Shown here: piece after piece, positions 34,019 to 44,635 of the stretch
Layout of the letters: each line of letters starts with the position of its first letter
Numbering within the stretch: the stretch's first letter is position 1
Origin: Asaia sp. W19
GTDB taxonomy: Bacteria > Pseudomonadota > Alphaproteobacteria > Acetobacterales > Acetobacteraceae
NCBI RefSeq assembly: GCF_003994335.1
Contig: NZ_PNQZ01000020.1
Coordinates: 1 to 63,593 of the forward strand
Reading direction: 5' to 3'
DNA length: 63,593 bases
The notes under the pieces: generated by a model
What the model saw: the letters and a program-made list of their open reading frames with translations, nothing else
What the model was told of the DNA's origin: nothing
The model's database searches: none
Made by a program: the position numbers and the translations under genes

Positions 34019-35449
34019 GTGTCGAACATCGAGTTAAACGGGTCCATCACACGCGACGGGTACCAGACCGCGCCTGCGGAAATGCCCGGATCAGCCAAAC
34101 GCGTTCTGGCTTTCGTCGTCGTGATTGCCGCGCTGGGCGGCACGCTTTTCGGATATGATTGCGGCATCATCTCATCTGCCCTTTTATCGATCGGCGCTGA
34201 TTTCGGTCTGAGCTCCTTCGGCAAGGAGATCGTGACCAGCGCCATTCTGGTGGGGGGTATTTTCGGGGCTCTCGGCTGCGGTCCCCTCTGCGACCGCTAT
34301 GGCCGCAAGAAGACCGTCCTTGCTGTTGCCGTCCTCTTCATTCTCGGTGCGATTGCCACGAGCCTCGCCCCCGATGCCACAACGCTCACCATTACCCGCT
34401 TCATCCTCGGTCTTGCCGTAGGCGCCATCACCCAGATCATGCCGGTCTACATCGCCGAGGTCGCCCCGGCAAAACGCCGCGGGGCTCTGGTCGTGCTTTT
34501 CCAGATGATGATCGCCGGGGGCGAGCTCATCTCCTATCTCATCGGGTACGCTTTCAGCGGGAATTGGCGCCTGATGTTCATGCTGGCCGTCATTCCGGCT
34601 CTGATCCTGTTTTTCGGCATGATGGTCATGCCCGAAAGCCCTCGCTGGCTGATCACGCAAAACCGTGCCGATGAAGCCAAGCGCGTGCTGACACGTATTC
34701 GCGGCAATGCCCATCTTGCGGCACGCGAAGTCGAACAGATCGTCACTGTTGCTGATAATGAAGGCGATAGCGGCAGCTGGCGCGATCTCGGCAAGGCCTG
34801 GGTACGCCCTGCTCTCGTTGCCGCACTCGGTGTGTCCATCCTGTGCCAGCTGACGGGTATCAACGCGGTCATCTATTACGCCCCCACCATTCTCACCCAG
34901 TCTGGCTTCGGGGATTCGGCGTCGCTTCTGGCCAGCATCGGCGTCGGCGTCACGCTGGTCGCCATGACCATTGTCGGCACGTTTCTGGTCGATCACATGG
35001 GCCGCCGTCGCCTGATGCTGCTGTTCATCCCGCTCTCTGTGGTGGCACTCGTCGTCCTTGGCGCGGCCTTCATGGGCGGTCATCCGAGCGGTTCCATGCA
35101 ATGGGTCGTGGTCGTCTCGATGCTGGCCTATATCGCCTTCAATGGCGGCAGCCTGTCGGTGGTGGTCTGGCTTTTGAACTCCGAAGTCATCCCGCTCTCG
35201 GTGCGTGGCAAGGGAACCGGTCTGGCCTCTGTCTCGATGTGGGTGTCCGACCTGATCGTCAGCCTCACCACGCTCAGCCTGATCGAATTCATGGGCGCCT
35301 CGGGTACATTCTGGCTCTACGGGGCGATCTCGGTTCTCGCCTTCTTCTTTGTCTATCGCTACGTGCCGGAGACCAAGGGGCGCAGCCTCGAGGATATTGA
35401 GGCCTCGTTGCAGGACGGGAGCTTCCTCTCGCACCGCAGCGCGCCCTGA
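34019..35449 (+). CDS. MFS sugar/polyol:H+ symporter (SP family)
   Basis: 476-residue inner-membrane transporter with 12 predicted helices. Sugar-porter signatures are all present: GGTLFGYDCGIISSAL in the first helix, DRYGRKK after helix 2, R-x-x-x-G-x-x-x-G in ITRFILGLAVGAI, PESPRWL after helix 6, QLTGINAVIYYAPTI in helix 7 and PETKGRSLEDIE at the end. Translation starts at GTG 34019, with CGGAGGG upstream. It heads the operon with a kinase and polyol dehydrogenase, so a pentitol or hexitol is the likely substrate; xylitol or arabitol transport is plausible but not proven by sequence. Confidence 0.92.
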   Translation: MSNIELNGSITRDGYQTAPAEMPGSAKRVLAFVVVIAALGGTLFGYDCGIISSALLSIGADFGLSSFGKEIVTSAILVGGIFGALGCGPLCDRYGRKKTVLAVAVLFILGAIATSLAPDATTLTITRFILGLAVGAITQIMPVYIAEVAPAKRRGALVVLFQMMIAGGELISYLIGYAFSGNWRLMFMLAVIPALILFFGMMVMPESPRWLITQNRADEAKRVLTRIRGNAHLAAREVEQIVTVADNEGDSGSWRDLGKAWVRPALVAALGVSILCQLTGINAVIYYAPTILTQSGFGDSASLLASIGVGVTLVAMTIVGTFLVDHMGRRRLMLLFIPLSVVALVVLGAAFMGGHPSGSMQWVVVVSMLAYIAFNGGSLSVVVWLLNSEVIPLSVRGKGTGLASVSMWVSDLIVSLTTLSLIEFMGASGTFWLYGAISVLAFFFVYRYVPETKGRSLEDIEASLQDGSFLSHRSAP

Positions 35450-35516
35450 TTCCCATGAAGCGCTCGTATCATCACACCCCGCTCATCCGTGCCGCTTCGA
35501 GGGAAGGAAACGCGCC

Positions 35517-37004
35517 ATGAAGATCGTCATGGGGGTCGACAGCTCGACCCAGTCCTGCAAGGTCGAACTGCGTGACCTCGAAACCGGCGGCATCCTGGGT
35601 CGGGGCAGCGCCAGCCATCCTCCGGCATTTGCCCCCAGAAGCGAGCAGAACCCACAAGACTGGTGGGAAGCCTTCGAGCGAGCACTGAACCGCGCCGTTG
35701 AAACCGCCGCGATCGACCGCACCGCGATCGTGGCCATCTCGGTGGCGGCGCAATGCCATGGCCTGATTGCCCTCGACGAGCAGGACAGGGTGATCCGCCC
35801 GGCCAAATTATGGAACGATACGGAGAGCGCGCCTCAGCTGGCGCGGCTGCGTGAGGCCATTGGCGCCGAGAACTGGATCCGTAAGGTAGGGTCCCTGCCG
35901 ACGGCGGCATTCACTATAGGGAAAATTGCCTGGCTGGCCGAAAACGAGCCCGAAAATTTCAGGGCCATGCGTCGCATCTGCCTGCCGCATGACTGGCTCA
36001 CCTATCGCCTGTGCGGCGTCCATGTGACCGATCGTTCCGAGGCCTCCGGCACGGGGTACTGGAGCGCCACGGAAAACCGGTATGTTACGACCTATCTCGA
36101 TCTGATCGCCGCGGACAGGGGCTGGGCCTCGATGCTGCCCCGTGTTCTGGGCCCTGACGAAGCCGCCGGAACGATCCTGCCAGACATCGCTGATCGGCTC
36201 GGCCTTTCGCGGGATATCCTGATCGGCCCGGGGGGTGGTGACCAGCATGCGGCCGCGCTCGGCCTCGCTGTCGAGGAAGGCGACGCGGTCTACACGATCG
36301 CAACATCGGGCGTCATCTTCACGACGGCCAGCCGCCCCGTGCATGATCTCTCCGGTCTTGTGGATGGCGTAGCCGATTGCGCCGGGGGCTATCTGCCTCT
36401 GGTATCGACCCTCAATGCAGCGCGGGTGACCGATTGGGCAGCCCGGCTTCTCGACGTCGATCATGCAGGGCTCAGCAAGCTGGCGCTCGAAGCGGATCCC
36501 CTCGCCTCTCCTGTTTTCGCCGCCTTTCTCGATGGAGAGCGCAAGCCGAACCGACCTGATTCCTATGGGCTGATGGGCGGCCTCACTGCCGCGACATCGC
36601 GCGCCGATCTGGCGCGTGCTGCGCATGATGGGGTGTTACTTGCCCTCATCCGGGGCGAGACCATCATGAATCAAGCGGGCATCGCGACGGATGGCCGCGT
36701 AATCATCACTGGTGGCGGCGCACGGTCCAGTGCCTATCGTCAGATACTGGCCGACTATACCCAGCGCAGCGTCATGATTGCCGACCCAGCGGAGGCCGAT
36801 GAATCGACCGCACGCGGCGCAGCCATCCAGGCCGCCGCCATTGCCACGGGGCGCGACGTGCAAACGATGCGCCAGCTCTGGGCCCCGCGTTATGAAACCG
36901 TCGCCGAGCCTAATAGGGCCATGGCGCATAGTCGTACCAGGCTGCTCGACCGCTATCTCGCTCTGAGCGCATGGTCCGGCTTTGACGGACGCATGCGCTC
37001 ATGA
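35517..37004 (+). CDS. xylB: FGGY-family carbohydrate kinase, xylulokinase-like
   Basis: 495-residue ATP-dependent kinase. The N-terminal phosphate loop region MGVDSSTQSCKVEL, PRSEQNPQDWWEAF, CHGLIALD and LWNDTES match xylulokinase; DRSEASGTGYW and GGGDQHAAALG (with the catalytic Asp) follow, and the C-terminal FGGY motif region reads VIITGGGARSSAYRQILAD. It starts at ATG 35517 behind GGGAAGGAAA. It ends by sharing 4 bases (ATGA) with the next gene. It phosphorylates a ketose produced by the zinc polyol dehydrogenase of the same operon; D-xylulose or D-ribulose is expected, but L-sugars or ketohexoses cannot be excluded. Confidence 0.87.
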   Translation: MKIVMGVDSSTQSCKVELRDLETGGILGRGSASHPPAFAPRSEQNPQDWWEAFERALNRAVETAAIDRTAIVAISVAAQCHGLIALDEQDRVIRPAKLWNDTESAPQLARLREAIGAENWIRKVGSLPTAAFTIGKIAWLAENEPENFRAMRRICLPHDWLTYRLCGVHVTDRSEASGTGYWSATENRYVTTYLDLIAADRGWASMLPRVLGPDEAAGTILPDIADRLGLSRDILIGPGGGDQHAAALGLAVEEGDAVYTIATSGVIFTTASRPVHDLSGLVDGVADCAGGYLPLVSTLNAARVTDWAARLLDVDHAGLSKLALEADPLASPVFAAFLDGERKPNRPDSYGLMGGLTAATSRADLARAAHDGVLLALIRGETIMNQAGIATDGRVIITGGGARSSAYRQILADYTQRSVMIADPAEADESTARGAAIQAAAIATGRDVQTMRQLWAPRYETVAEPNRAMAHSRTRLLDRYLALSAWSGFDGRMRS

Positions 37005-37684
37005 ACGCCTTGGGATCCTCGCCATCCTTACCGAGCGGATTTCCGCTTGATGAGCCCATCATCCAGTTGGTGCGCGCAGGGAATATCTGCCTTGGTGGCA
37101 GCCTCTATGCTGCACCGGCTCATGAGCGCCTCGCCATGGCAGACGCCCTGACGCGCGCGCATCTCTGGGCGCACGCCGATTTCTTCGCTCCCGGCGCAGA
37201 AGGCGTTGATCTCGCCACGGTCGATGCCATTCTGGCGCGCGAGCATGGCGCCCTGGACGCACATCTCCTGGATAACGACGCTTTCGTGTGGTTCGACCGC
37301 CTCGCGACACGCGCCCTCGACCGCCTGACCCTACCGCTGGAAACCGACGGGGATCTGCACGGTGCCGTCGCGACCCTTCGTCACCGGGGGATAAGCCCCT
37401 GGCTCGCTCTTGCGCCCCAATCCGCCATCGCGGAGGCGGAGCCCTTTCTAGAGTCGGTTGATGGCGTACTCGTCATGCTGATCGCGCCCGGTACGAAAGA
37501 TGCCGCCTCCCTCTCCCTGCTGGACAAAAACCGGGCCCTGCGTGCGCGCGGCGTGACAAGCGGAGTGGATGGCGGCGTCACGGCGGAGACACTGCCCCGG
37601 ATCGTACAGGCAGGCGCCTCTTATCTGGTCATCGGGCGCAGCCTGCTGGCCCAATCCTCCCATCAACAAGAAGAAATCTCATGA
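37001..37684 (+). CDS. Ribulose-phosphate 3-epimerase-family protein, divergent
   Basis: 227-residue TIM-barrel protein of the RPE superfamily. All four expected metal ligands can be placed: His and Asp in AHADFF, His in DAHLL, and Asp in GVDGGV; VLVMLIAPGTKD stands where RPE has VLVMSVNPGFGG, and ASYLVIGRSLL is the phosphate-binding end. The usual MDGHFVPN signature is replaced by APGAEG, so it is not a housekeeping RPE; a ketohexose-phosphate epimerase of the AlsE type or a pentulose-phosphate epimerase is possible. It overlaps the kinase and dehydrogenase genes by 4 bases on each side, so it clearly serves this polyol pathway. Confidence 0.78.
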   Translation: MNALGSSPSLPSGFPLDEPIIQLVRAGNICLGGSLYAAPAHERLAMADALTRAHLWAHADFFAPGAEGVDLATVDAILAREHGALDAHLLDNDAFVWFDRLATRALDRLTLPLETDGDLHGAVATLRHRGISPWLALAPQSAIAEAEPFLESVDGVLVMLIAPGTKDAASLSLLDKNRALRARGVTSGVDGGVTAETLPRIVQAGASYLVIGRSLLAQSSHQQEEIS

Positions 37685-38712
37685 CAACTCTCCCCAATAG
37701 CCTGCCTGACACAATGCGCGCCTCTGTCCTCATGGAGAAAGGTGTGATTGCCTTGCAGGAGCGCCCCGTTCCTGTCCCCGCCCCGGACGAAGTGCTGATC
37801 AAGGTCGCCTGCGTGGGCGTCTGCGGCTCCGATGTCCATTATTACAAGGAAGGACGTATCGGCGATTTCATCGTCGATGCGCCTCTGGTTCTGGGTCACG
37901 AGGTCTCGGGACGTATCGTTGCCGTAGGATGTGACGTTTCCGAAAGCCGCATTGGTGAGCGCGTTGCCATCGAGCCGCAACGCCCCTGCCGCACTTGCCC
38001 GCAATGCATGGCGGGACGATACAATCTTTGTCCCGAAATGAAGTTTTACGCGACACCGCCGATTGACGGGGCCTTTCAGGACTATGTGACCATTCAGTCG
38101 CCCTTCGCCCACAAGGTTCCGGACTCGCTGAGCAATGAGGAGGCCGCCCTGCTCGAACCGCTCTCCGTGGGTATCTGGGCGTGTCAGAAGGCACAGATTG
38201 GCCCCGGCTCACGCGTGCTGATTGCCGGCGCAGGGCCGATCGGGATTATCACCGCCCAGGCAGCGCGGGGGTATGGCGCTTCTGAGATCATCATGTCGGA
38301 CCTGCTGGAAGATCGTCGTAAACGCGCCCTCACCCTTGGCGCGACACGCGTGATCGACCCGGCACGGGAGTCAGTCAGTGATCTGGGCGTCGATGCCTTC
38401 ATCGACTGCTCCGGCGCAACGCCGGCCATCAAGTCAGGCATTACCGCGGTGCGCGGGGCCGGGCATGTGGTACTCGTGGGCATGGGGGCCGATGAAGTCC
38501 CCCTGCCACTGCCGATCATTCAGGTGCGTGAACTCACCCTGACAGGCACGTTCCGCTACACGGGGACCTGGCCCATCGCCACGCAGATGGTCGCGCAGGG
38601 CAAGGTCGATCTGAATGCCCTCGTCACGGCGAAATTCGATCTTGACCATGTGCAGGACGCGCTCGAAGCGACCTTCGACCCGATATCGCTCAAGCCTGTC
38701 ATTTATTTGTGA
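37681..38712 (+). CDS. Zinc-dependent polyol dehydrogenase (xylitol/sorbitol dehydrogenase-like)
   Basis: 343-residue medium-chain dehydrogenase oxidising a sugar alcohol to a ketose. The catalytic zinc site is CVGVCGSDVHYY and LGHEVSG. The structural zinc loop has four Cys (PCRTCPQCMAGRYNLCPEM), and the Rossmann motif is GAGPIGIITAQAA followed by SDLLEDRR, whose Asp favours NAD. The Glu of LEPLSVGIWACQ is also family-typical. It overlaps the upstream epimerase gene by 4 bases. The next gene is 75 bases downstream across a repeat element. Xylitol, D-arabitol or sorbitol are candidate substrates. Confidence 0.9.
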   Translation: MTTLPNSLPDTMRASVLMEKGVIALQERPVPVPAPDEVLIKVACVGVCGSDVHYYKEGRIGDFIVDAPLVLGHEVSGRIVAVGCDVSESRIGERVAIEPQRPCRTCPQCMAGRYNLCPEMKFYATPPIDGAFQDYVTIQSPFAHKVPDSLSNEEAALLEPLSVGIWACQKAQIGPGSRVLIAGAGPIGIITAQAARGYGASEIIMSDLLEDRRKRALTLGATRVIDPARESVSDLGVDAFIDCSGATPAIKSGITAVRGAGHVVLVGMGADEVPLPLPIIQVRELTLTGTFRYTGTWPIATQMVAQGKVDLNALVTAKFDLDHVQDALEATFDPISLKPVIYL

Positions 38713-38719
38713 GACGGGC

Positions 38720-38765
38720 GGGGCTCTGCCCCGCTCCCCGGAAAGGGGCTCGCCCCTTTCATCCC
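38720..38765. repeat. 46-bp interspersed palindromic repeat, copy A
   Basis: Matches copy B at 45535-45580 in 41 of 46 positions and has the same two-hairpin layout: GGGGC..GCCCC, then a GAAAGGGGC/GCCCC(T)TTC stem. It lies in the 75-base gap between two co-directional genes of one operon, like REP/BIME elements. Confidence 0.8.
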
Positions 38766-38787
38766 AGTTTATTGTCGGAATCATGAT

Positions 38788-39330
38788 ATGGCACCCCCTT
38801 CCACCAAAAGCGCCGTAGCTCTCGTGCGGGACGAAACGGCGACGCTGCTGGAAACACTGTCAGAGCAGGAGCTGAAAGACTTCGGTGCGGCTTTGATGCG
38901 GCGAAACGGACGGCTTTTCTTCACTGGGCAGGGCCGCTCCGGGCTCATCGCGCAGATGGCGGCGATGCGCTGCATGCATCTCGGCTTGCAGGCTCATGCT
39001 GTGGGTGAGGTTACAGCGCCAGCCATACGTGGCGACGATAGCCTCGTCATCTTTTCCGGCTCTGGCACGACGCCGGTATCGCTGCACTTTGCGCGCATCG
39101 CCCAAGAGCTTGGTGCCACCATCCTGGTGATCACGCGTGAGGCTGAGAGCCCACTGGCGTCCATGGCCAATCACACCCTGATCATCCCGGCTCAGGGCTC
39201 AGCGCAATTTGCAGGCAGCCTGTTCGAACAAGGCGCCCTGCTCACTTTCGACGCCCTCATCGCCTCAATCGTCACAGAACACTTTATCGCCTTCGACGCC
39301 ATGCAAGGACGCCATACGAATTTGCAGTAG
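38788..39330 (+). CDS. hxlB: 6-phospho-3-hexuloisomerase (SIS domain)
   Basis: 180-residue cytoplasmic isomerase converting D-arabino-3-hexulose 6-phosphate to fructose 6-phosphate. The SIS fold and PHI-specific pieces are in order: FTGQGRSGLIAQMAAMRCMHLGLQAHAVGEVTAPAI (split across residues 45-80), FSGSGTT, REAESPLASMANHTLIIPA, GSLFEQGALLTFDALI and the terminal RHTNL, close to the RHANLE end of known enzymes. It is the last gene of the polyol operon; no 3-hexulose-6-phosphate synthase was recognised nearby, and the upstream RPE relative keeps RPE-type metal ligands. It therefore probably acts in polyol breakdown, not formaldehyde fixation. Confidence 0.82.
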   Translation: MAPPSTKSAVALVRDETATLLETLSEQELKDFGAALMRRNGRLFFTGQGRSGLIAQMAAMRCMHLGLQAHAVGEVTAPAIRGDDSLVIFSGSGTTPVSLHFARIAQELGATILVITREAESPLASMANHTLIIPAQGSAQFAGSLFEQGALLTFDALIASIVTEHFIAFDAMQGRHTNLQ

Positions 39331-39486
39331 AAACAAAGAACTCATGAATGAATGATATAACTTTTGAGACCAGTGCCGAACACAGCGTCGTGAATGCGGG
39401 CCATTAATCATATTTACTATCAAATAGCATAATTTTAACTATATTCGATTGATATACTCATCACCTTCGCGGAAGAGACGGTTCAG

Positions 39487-40116
39487 ATGTCCGATGACAA
39501 ACTCAGTGTTATCAGCAAAGCGCTCGAATGGGGCTATGAAAAAGCGGTAAGTGGTGGCGGGGTTTTACGCACCGCGCAAAGCCTGGGAAACGAGTATCTC
39601 GACGCGAACAACGGCGACAGAGAGAAAGCCGTCAATAGTCTGATCAGATGGCAAAATACTAAAGCCGCGACTGGAGGCTTTGTGACAAATTTGGGCGGCG
39701 TCATGACTTTACCGGTTGCGATACCAGCGAACATGGCTTCAACATTGTACATACAGTTGCGTATGATCGCCGGAATTGCCTATATTGGAGGTCATGACGT
39801 TCTAGATGACCGAACAAAGACCCTCTGTTTTGTCTGTCTGACGGGCAACGGCGCAGCTGAAGTTGTTAAATCTGCTGGCGTTCAATTCGGCAGCAAGCTC
39901 ACCGCCTCAGCCATTCAAAAATATATTACGGGCGAAATGATCAAAACCATAAACAAGGCAGTTGGCTTTCGCTTGGTCACAAAAGCTGGTTCGACAGGAT
40001 TGATAAACCTCACAAAAGTGGTTCCTGTCGTCGGGGGTATTGTTGGAGGCGCTTTTGACGGCGTTTCCACGAACATCATCGGCAATACGGCCCGAAGAAC
40101 GTTTATCTACGAATAA
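39487..40116 (+). CDS. EcsC-family protein
   Basis: 209-residue protein with several moderately hydrophobic Gly-rich segments (GGFVTNLGGVMTLPVAIPANMASTLYIQLRMIAGIAYIGG split at residues 58-98, and TKVVPVVGGIVGGAFDGVSTN at the end) that match the EcsC family, named after a protein encoded beside an ABC transporter but without known chemistry. The gene and its 150-base upstream region are clearly lower in GC than the neighbours, which suggests transfer. ATG 39487 is preceded by GGAAGAG. It stands alone, ending at a shared bidirectional terminator with ilvC. It could associate with the membrane; no signal peptide is present. Confidence 0.75.
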   Translation: MSDDKLSVISKALEWGYEKAVSGGGVLRTAQSLGNEYLDANNGDREKAVNSLIRWQNTKAATGGFVTNLGGVMTLPVAIPANMASTLYIQLRMIAGIAYIGGHDVLDDRTKTLCFVCLTGNGAAEVVKSAGVQFGSKLTASAIQKYITGEMIKTINKAVGFRLVTKAGSTGLINLTKVVPVVGGIVGGAFDGVSTNIIGNTARRTFIYE

Positions 40117-40164
40117 ACCCTGAGTGTAGCGAAATTATATTCCTATATTCGGATCGCTGAGAAG

Positions 40165-40191
40165 AAAGCGGGGACCGAAGCCCCCGCTTTT
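40165..40191. terminator. Bidirectional terminator between the EcsC-family gene and ilvC
   Basis: Perfect 9-bp stem AAAGCGGGG (40165-40173) with CCCCGCTTT (40182-40190), A-tract before and T after, positioned between convergent stop codons. Confidence 0.9.
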
Positions 40192-40220
40192 CCATTTCCG
40201 ATCCCTAACGGGATAGAAGA

Positions 40221-41766
<1,546 letters not shown>

Positions 41767-41767
<1 letters not shown>

Positions 41768-43563
41768 CAGACCAGCATCATGCCTTCTTGTGTAATCCGG
41801 GCTGCATTGGCCTCCTGATCGGGGCCAAGCAGCATCTCGTTATGCGGGGCGCCCGACGGAATCATCGGGAAGCAGTTCTCGTCCTGCGCCACACAGATAT
41901 CCGCCACCACCGGGCCGTCATGACGCAGCATCTCATCAATCACGCCATCCAGCTCGCCCACGCAGGTGGCGCGCAGCCCCTTGCCGTGAAACGCTTCTGC
42001 CAGACGGATGAAATCAGGCAGCGCCTCGCTATAGGATTGTGAGTAGCGCGAGCCATGCAGCAATTCCTGCCACTGACGCACCATGCCCATATAGCGGTTG
42101 TTCAGGATGAACAGCTTCACTGGCAGGCGATACTGCGCCATCGTGCCGAGCTCCTGGATATTCATGAGCGTCGACGCTTCCCCGGCAATATCGATCACCA
42201 GCGCATCGGGATGCGCCACCTGTGCGCCGACCGCCGCAGGCAGACCGTAGCCCATGGTGCCGAGGCCGCCAGAGGTCAGCCAGCGATTGGGCTTGTCGAA
42301 CTGGAAATGCTGCGCCGCCCACATCTGATGCTGGCCGACTTCCGTGCTCACGAATGTATCGCGCCCCAGCGCCTGCGTGGCTTCATAGAGGCGACGAATG
42401 GCATATTGCGGGCGGATGATGGCGCTCGGAGCCTGATCCTGCACAAAGCCGAAGGAGTCCAGTGCGCGCCAGCCTTCGATCTGTGCCCACCAGGGGCTCA
42501 GATCCTGACCATCGCCATCCCAGGCAGCAAGAAGCGCCTCAATCGTGCGGCCGACATCACCAACCAGCGGCACATCGACGCGAATGATCTTGTTGATCTG
42601 CGAAGGGTCGATATCGGCATGGACCTTGAACGAGTTGGGCGAGAACGCATCCACACGCCCGGTCACACGGTCATCGAAACGCGAGCCGAGCGCTATCAGC
42701 AGGTCGCAGCCATGCGTGGCCAGATTGGCCTCGTAGCTGCCATGCATGCCCAGCATGCCCAGAAACTGGCGATCGGTGGTCGGAAAAGCGCCCAGCCCCA
42801 TCAGGGTGGAGGTCACCGGGAAATTTGTACGGCGCGCCAGCTCCCGCAGACCTTCCGCAGCCTTGGGGCCAGCGTTGATCACGCCGCCGCCCGTGTAGAG
42901 CAGCGGGCGCTTGGCGCGCTTCATGGCCGCTATGGTCTGGCGGATCGCCTCGCCATCCGCATCGAGATTCGGACGATAGGGGCGATGCAGACGCCCTTCG
43001 CCCGGTGCGGGCAGAGGCGCGTTGCCGACCGAGATGTCCTTGGGCAGATCAATCAGAACGGGGCCAGGGCGACCGCCAGCGGCCACCTCGAAGGCCTCAC
43101 GCACGATCGGCGCCAGATCCTGCCCGCGACGCACCAGATAATTATGCTTGGTGGCAGGACGTGTGATGCCGGTCGTATCGGCTTCCTGAAACGCGTCATT
43201 GCCGATCAGCGCCGTCGGCACCTGGCCGCACAGGCAGATGAGCGGGATGGAATCCATCAGCGCATCAACCAGACCGGTCACGGCATTGGTGGCACCGGGG
43301 CCACTGGTGACCAGCACCACGCCCACCTTGCCGGTCGAGCGCGCATAGGCCTCTGCCGCATGAACAGCGGCCTGCTCATGGCGCACCAGGACATGACGGA
43401 TATGATCCTGCTTGAACAGCGCATCATAGATGGGCAGCACCGCGCCGCCGGGATAGCCGAAAATGACCTCGACACCCTGCTCCACAAGCACGCGCAGGAG
43501 CACCTCGGCACCATTGAGCGGCGCTGTCGAAGTTTTTCCGGTCTGCTGTGTTGACGCGTTCAT
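41767..43563 (-). CDS. ilvB: Acetolactate synthase catalytic subunit
   Basis: 598-residue ThDP-dependent enzyme that condenses pyruvate to acetolactate, or with 2-oxobutyrate to acetohydroxybutyrate. GYPGGAVLPIYDAL and RHEQAAVHAAEAYAR with the catalytic Glu open the pyrimidine domain, and SGPGATNAVTGL follows. The PP domain contains GGLGTMGYGLPAAVGAQ, DIAGEASTLMNIQELGTM (slightly unusual, with EAS in place of the usual DGS/DAS) and LNNRYMGMVRQWQE. It is the first of the three branched-chain genes and lies 32 bases after miaA on the same strand, with no leader peptide or attenuator seen between them. Confidence 0.97.
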
Positions 43564-43595
43564 GTGAGCGCACCCCTTTCATTGAGCGGGCGGGT

Positions 43596-44594
43596 TTATG
43601 ACGGTGATGAGGATTCGTCAATGGCCGATTGAATGAAAGTTGCGATATTTTCGAATTCTCTTTCCGAAAATTGCGTACCCTCCTCATATCTTTGCAAGGA
43701 AATCATGCAATCCTGCTCTGCGCCCAGCGCATGGTGATTGAACCACGTCGCCTGGCGTCGTGTGTACTGCCCCGTGGCAATGACTGCACGGCGTATCGCT
43801 TCTGCCTCAGGCAAAGTCCCGGCAAGAACGGCGCTCAGTTCGGGAACGCCATGGGCGCGCATGGCAGGCAAAGAGGGTGAAAGGTCCCGCGCCACAAGAC
43901 GTTTGACCTCTTCCATCGCTCCGAGCGCCATCATGCGCGAGAACCGCTCTGCGATCGCCGCACGCAACGCCTCGCGTGGCGGATGGAGCCTGACGGAGAC
44001 AAAGCGAAACGGCGCTGACGGCAGCCCGGGCCGGCTACGCCAGTACAGCAGCCCATGATCCGTCCCACGCAGCACTTCGAGAGCACGTGCGACGCGCTGC
44101 CCGTCACCGGGTTTCAACGTACGCGCCGTCTCCGGGTCATCGCGCATCAGAAGCGCGTGAGCGGCCTCGCTGCCCTTGTCCTCCACGAGCGCGCGCGCCC
44201 AATCGCGCGCGGCGTCGCCAGGATCGGGCACCTCGACCAGTCCGTCCAGCAGCGCACGCAGATACATACCTGTGCCACCGCACAGGATTGGCAGTCGTCC
44301 CTGGGCGCGCGCAGCTTCCATTTCCTGCAATGCAACCTCGCGCCACCAGGCCACGCTGCCCGGCTGTGCAGCGTCGAGCACGCCATAGAGACGATGCGGC
44401 GCACGTGCCTCGTCCTGCGCATCGGGGCGCGCTGTCAGCACATGCAGATCGGCATAGACCTGCATGGAATCGGCATTGATCACCGTGCCACGAAAGCGCT
44501 CGGCCAGCCCCAGCGCGAGCGCCGACTTGCCGGAACAGGTCGGTCCCGCCACAATAAGGGCGATCGGGGCCAGGGCAATCGGAGCGTCAGCCAT
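43596..44594 (-). CDS. miaA: tRNA dimethylallyltransferase
   Basis: 332-residue enzyme that adds dimethylallyl to A37 of tRNAs reading UNN codons. P-loop GPTCSGKSALA with the following INADSMQVYADLHVLTARP, ILCGGTGMYLRALLDGL, the DGQRVARALEVL helix and the late GQYTRRQATWFNH tRNA-binding segment are all present. I take ATG 44594; a TTG at 44612 gives six more residues. It is divergent from serB with only about 41 bases between starts, and co-directional with ilvB, whose start is 32 bases beyond the stop, so the ilv genes may be read from a miaA promoter. Confidence 0.96.
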   Translation of the reverse strand: MADAPIALAPIALIVAGPTCSGKSALALGLAERFRGTVINADSMQVYADLHVLTARPDAQDEARAPHRLYGVLDAAQPGSVAWWREVALQEMEAARAQGRLPILCGGTGMYLRALLDGLVEVPDPGDAARDWARALVEDKGSEAAHALLMRDDPETARTLKPGDGQRVARALEVLRGTDHGLLYWRSRPGLPSAPFRFVSVRLHPPREALRAAIAERFSRMMALGAMEEVKRLVARDLSPSLPAMRAHGVPELSAVLAGTLPEAEAIRRAVIATGQYTRRQATWFNHHALGAEQDCMISLQRYEEGTQFSEREFENIATFIQSAIDESSSPS

Positions 44595-44635
44595 TCTGTC
44601 TTGCTGTCCCAAGCGTTTCTACCTGATGGGCCAAG

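Noticed and set aside
37001..37684. 3-hexulose-6-phosphate synthase (hxlA), which would make a formaldehyde-fixing RuMP pair with the downstream hxlB
   Set aside because: The protein keeps RPE-type metal ligands and the VLVM and VDGGV segments of RPE, and lacks the DLKIMDAG-type motif of HPS.
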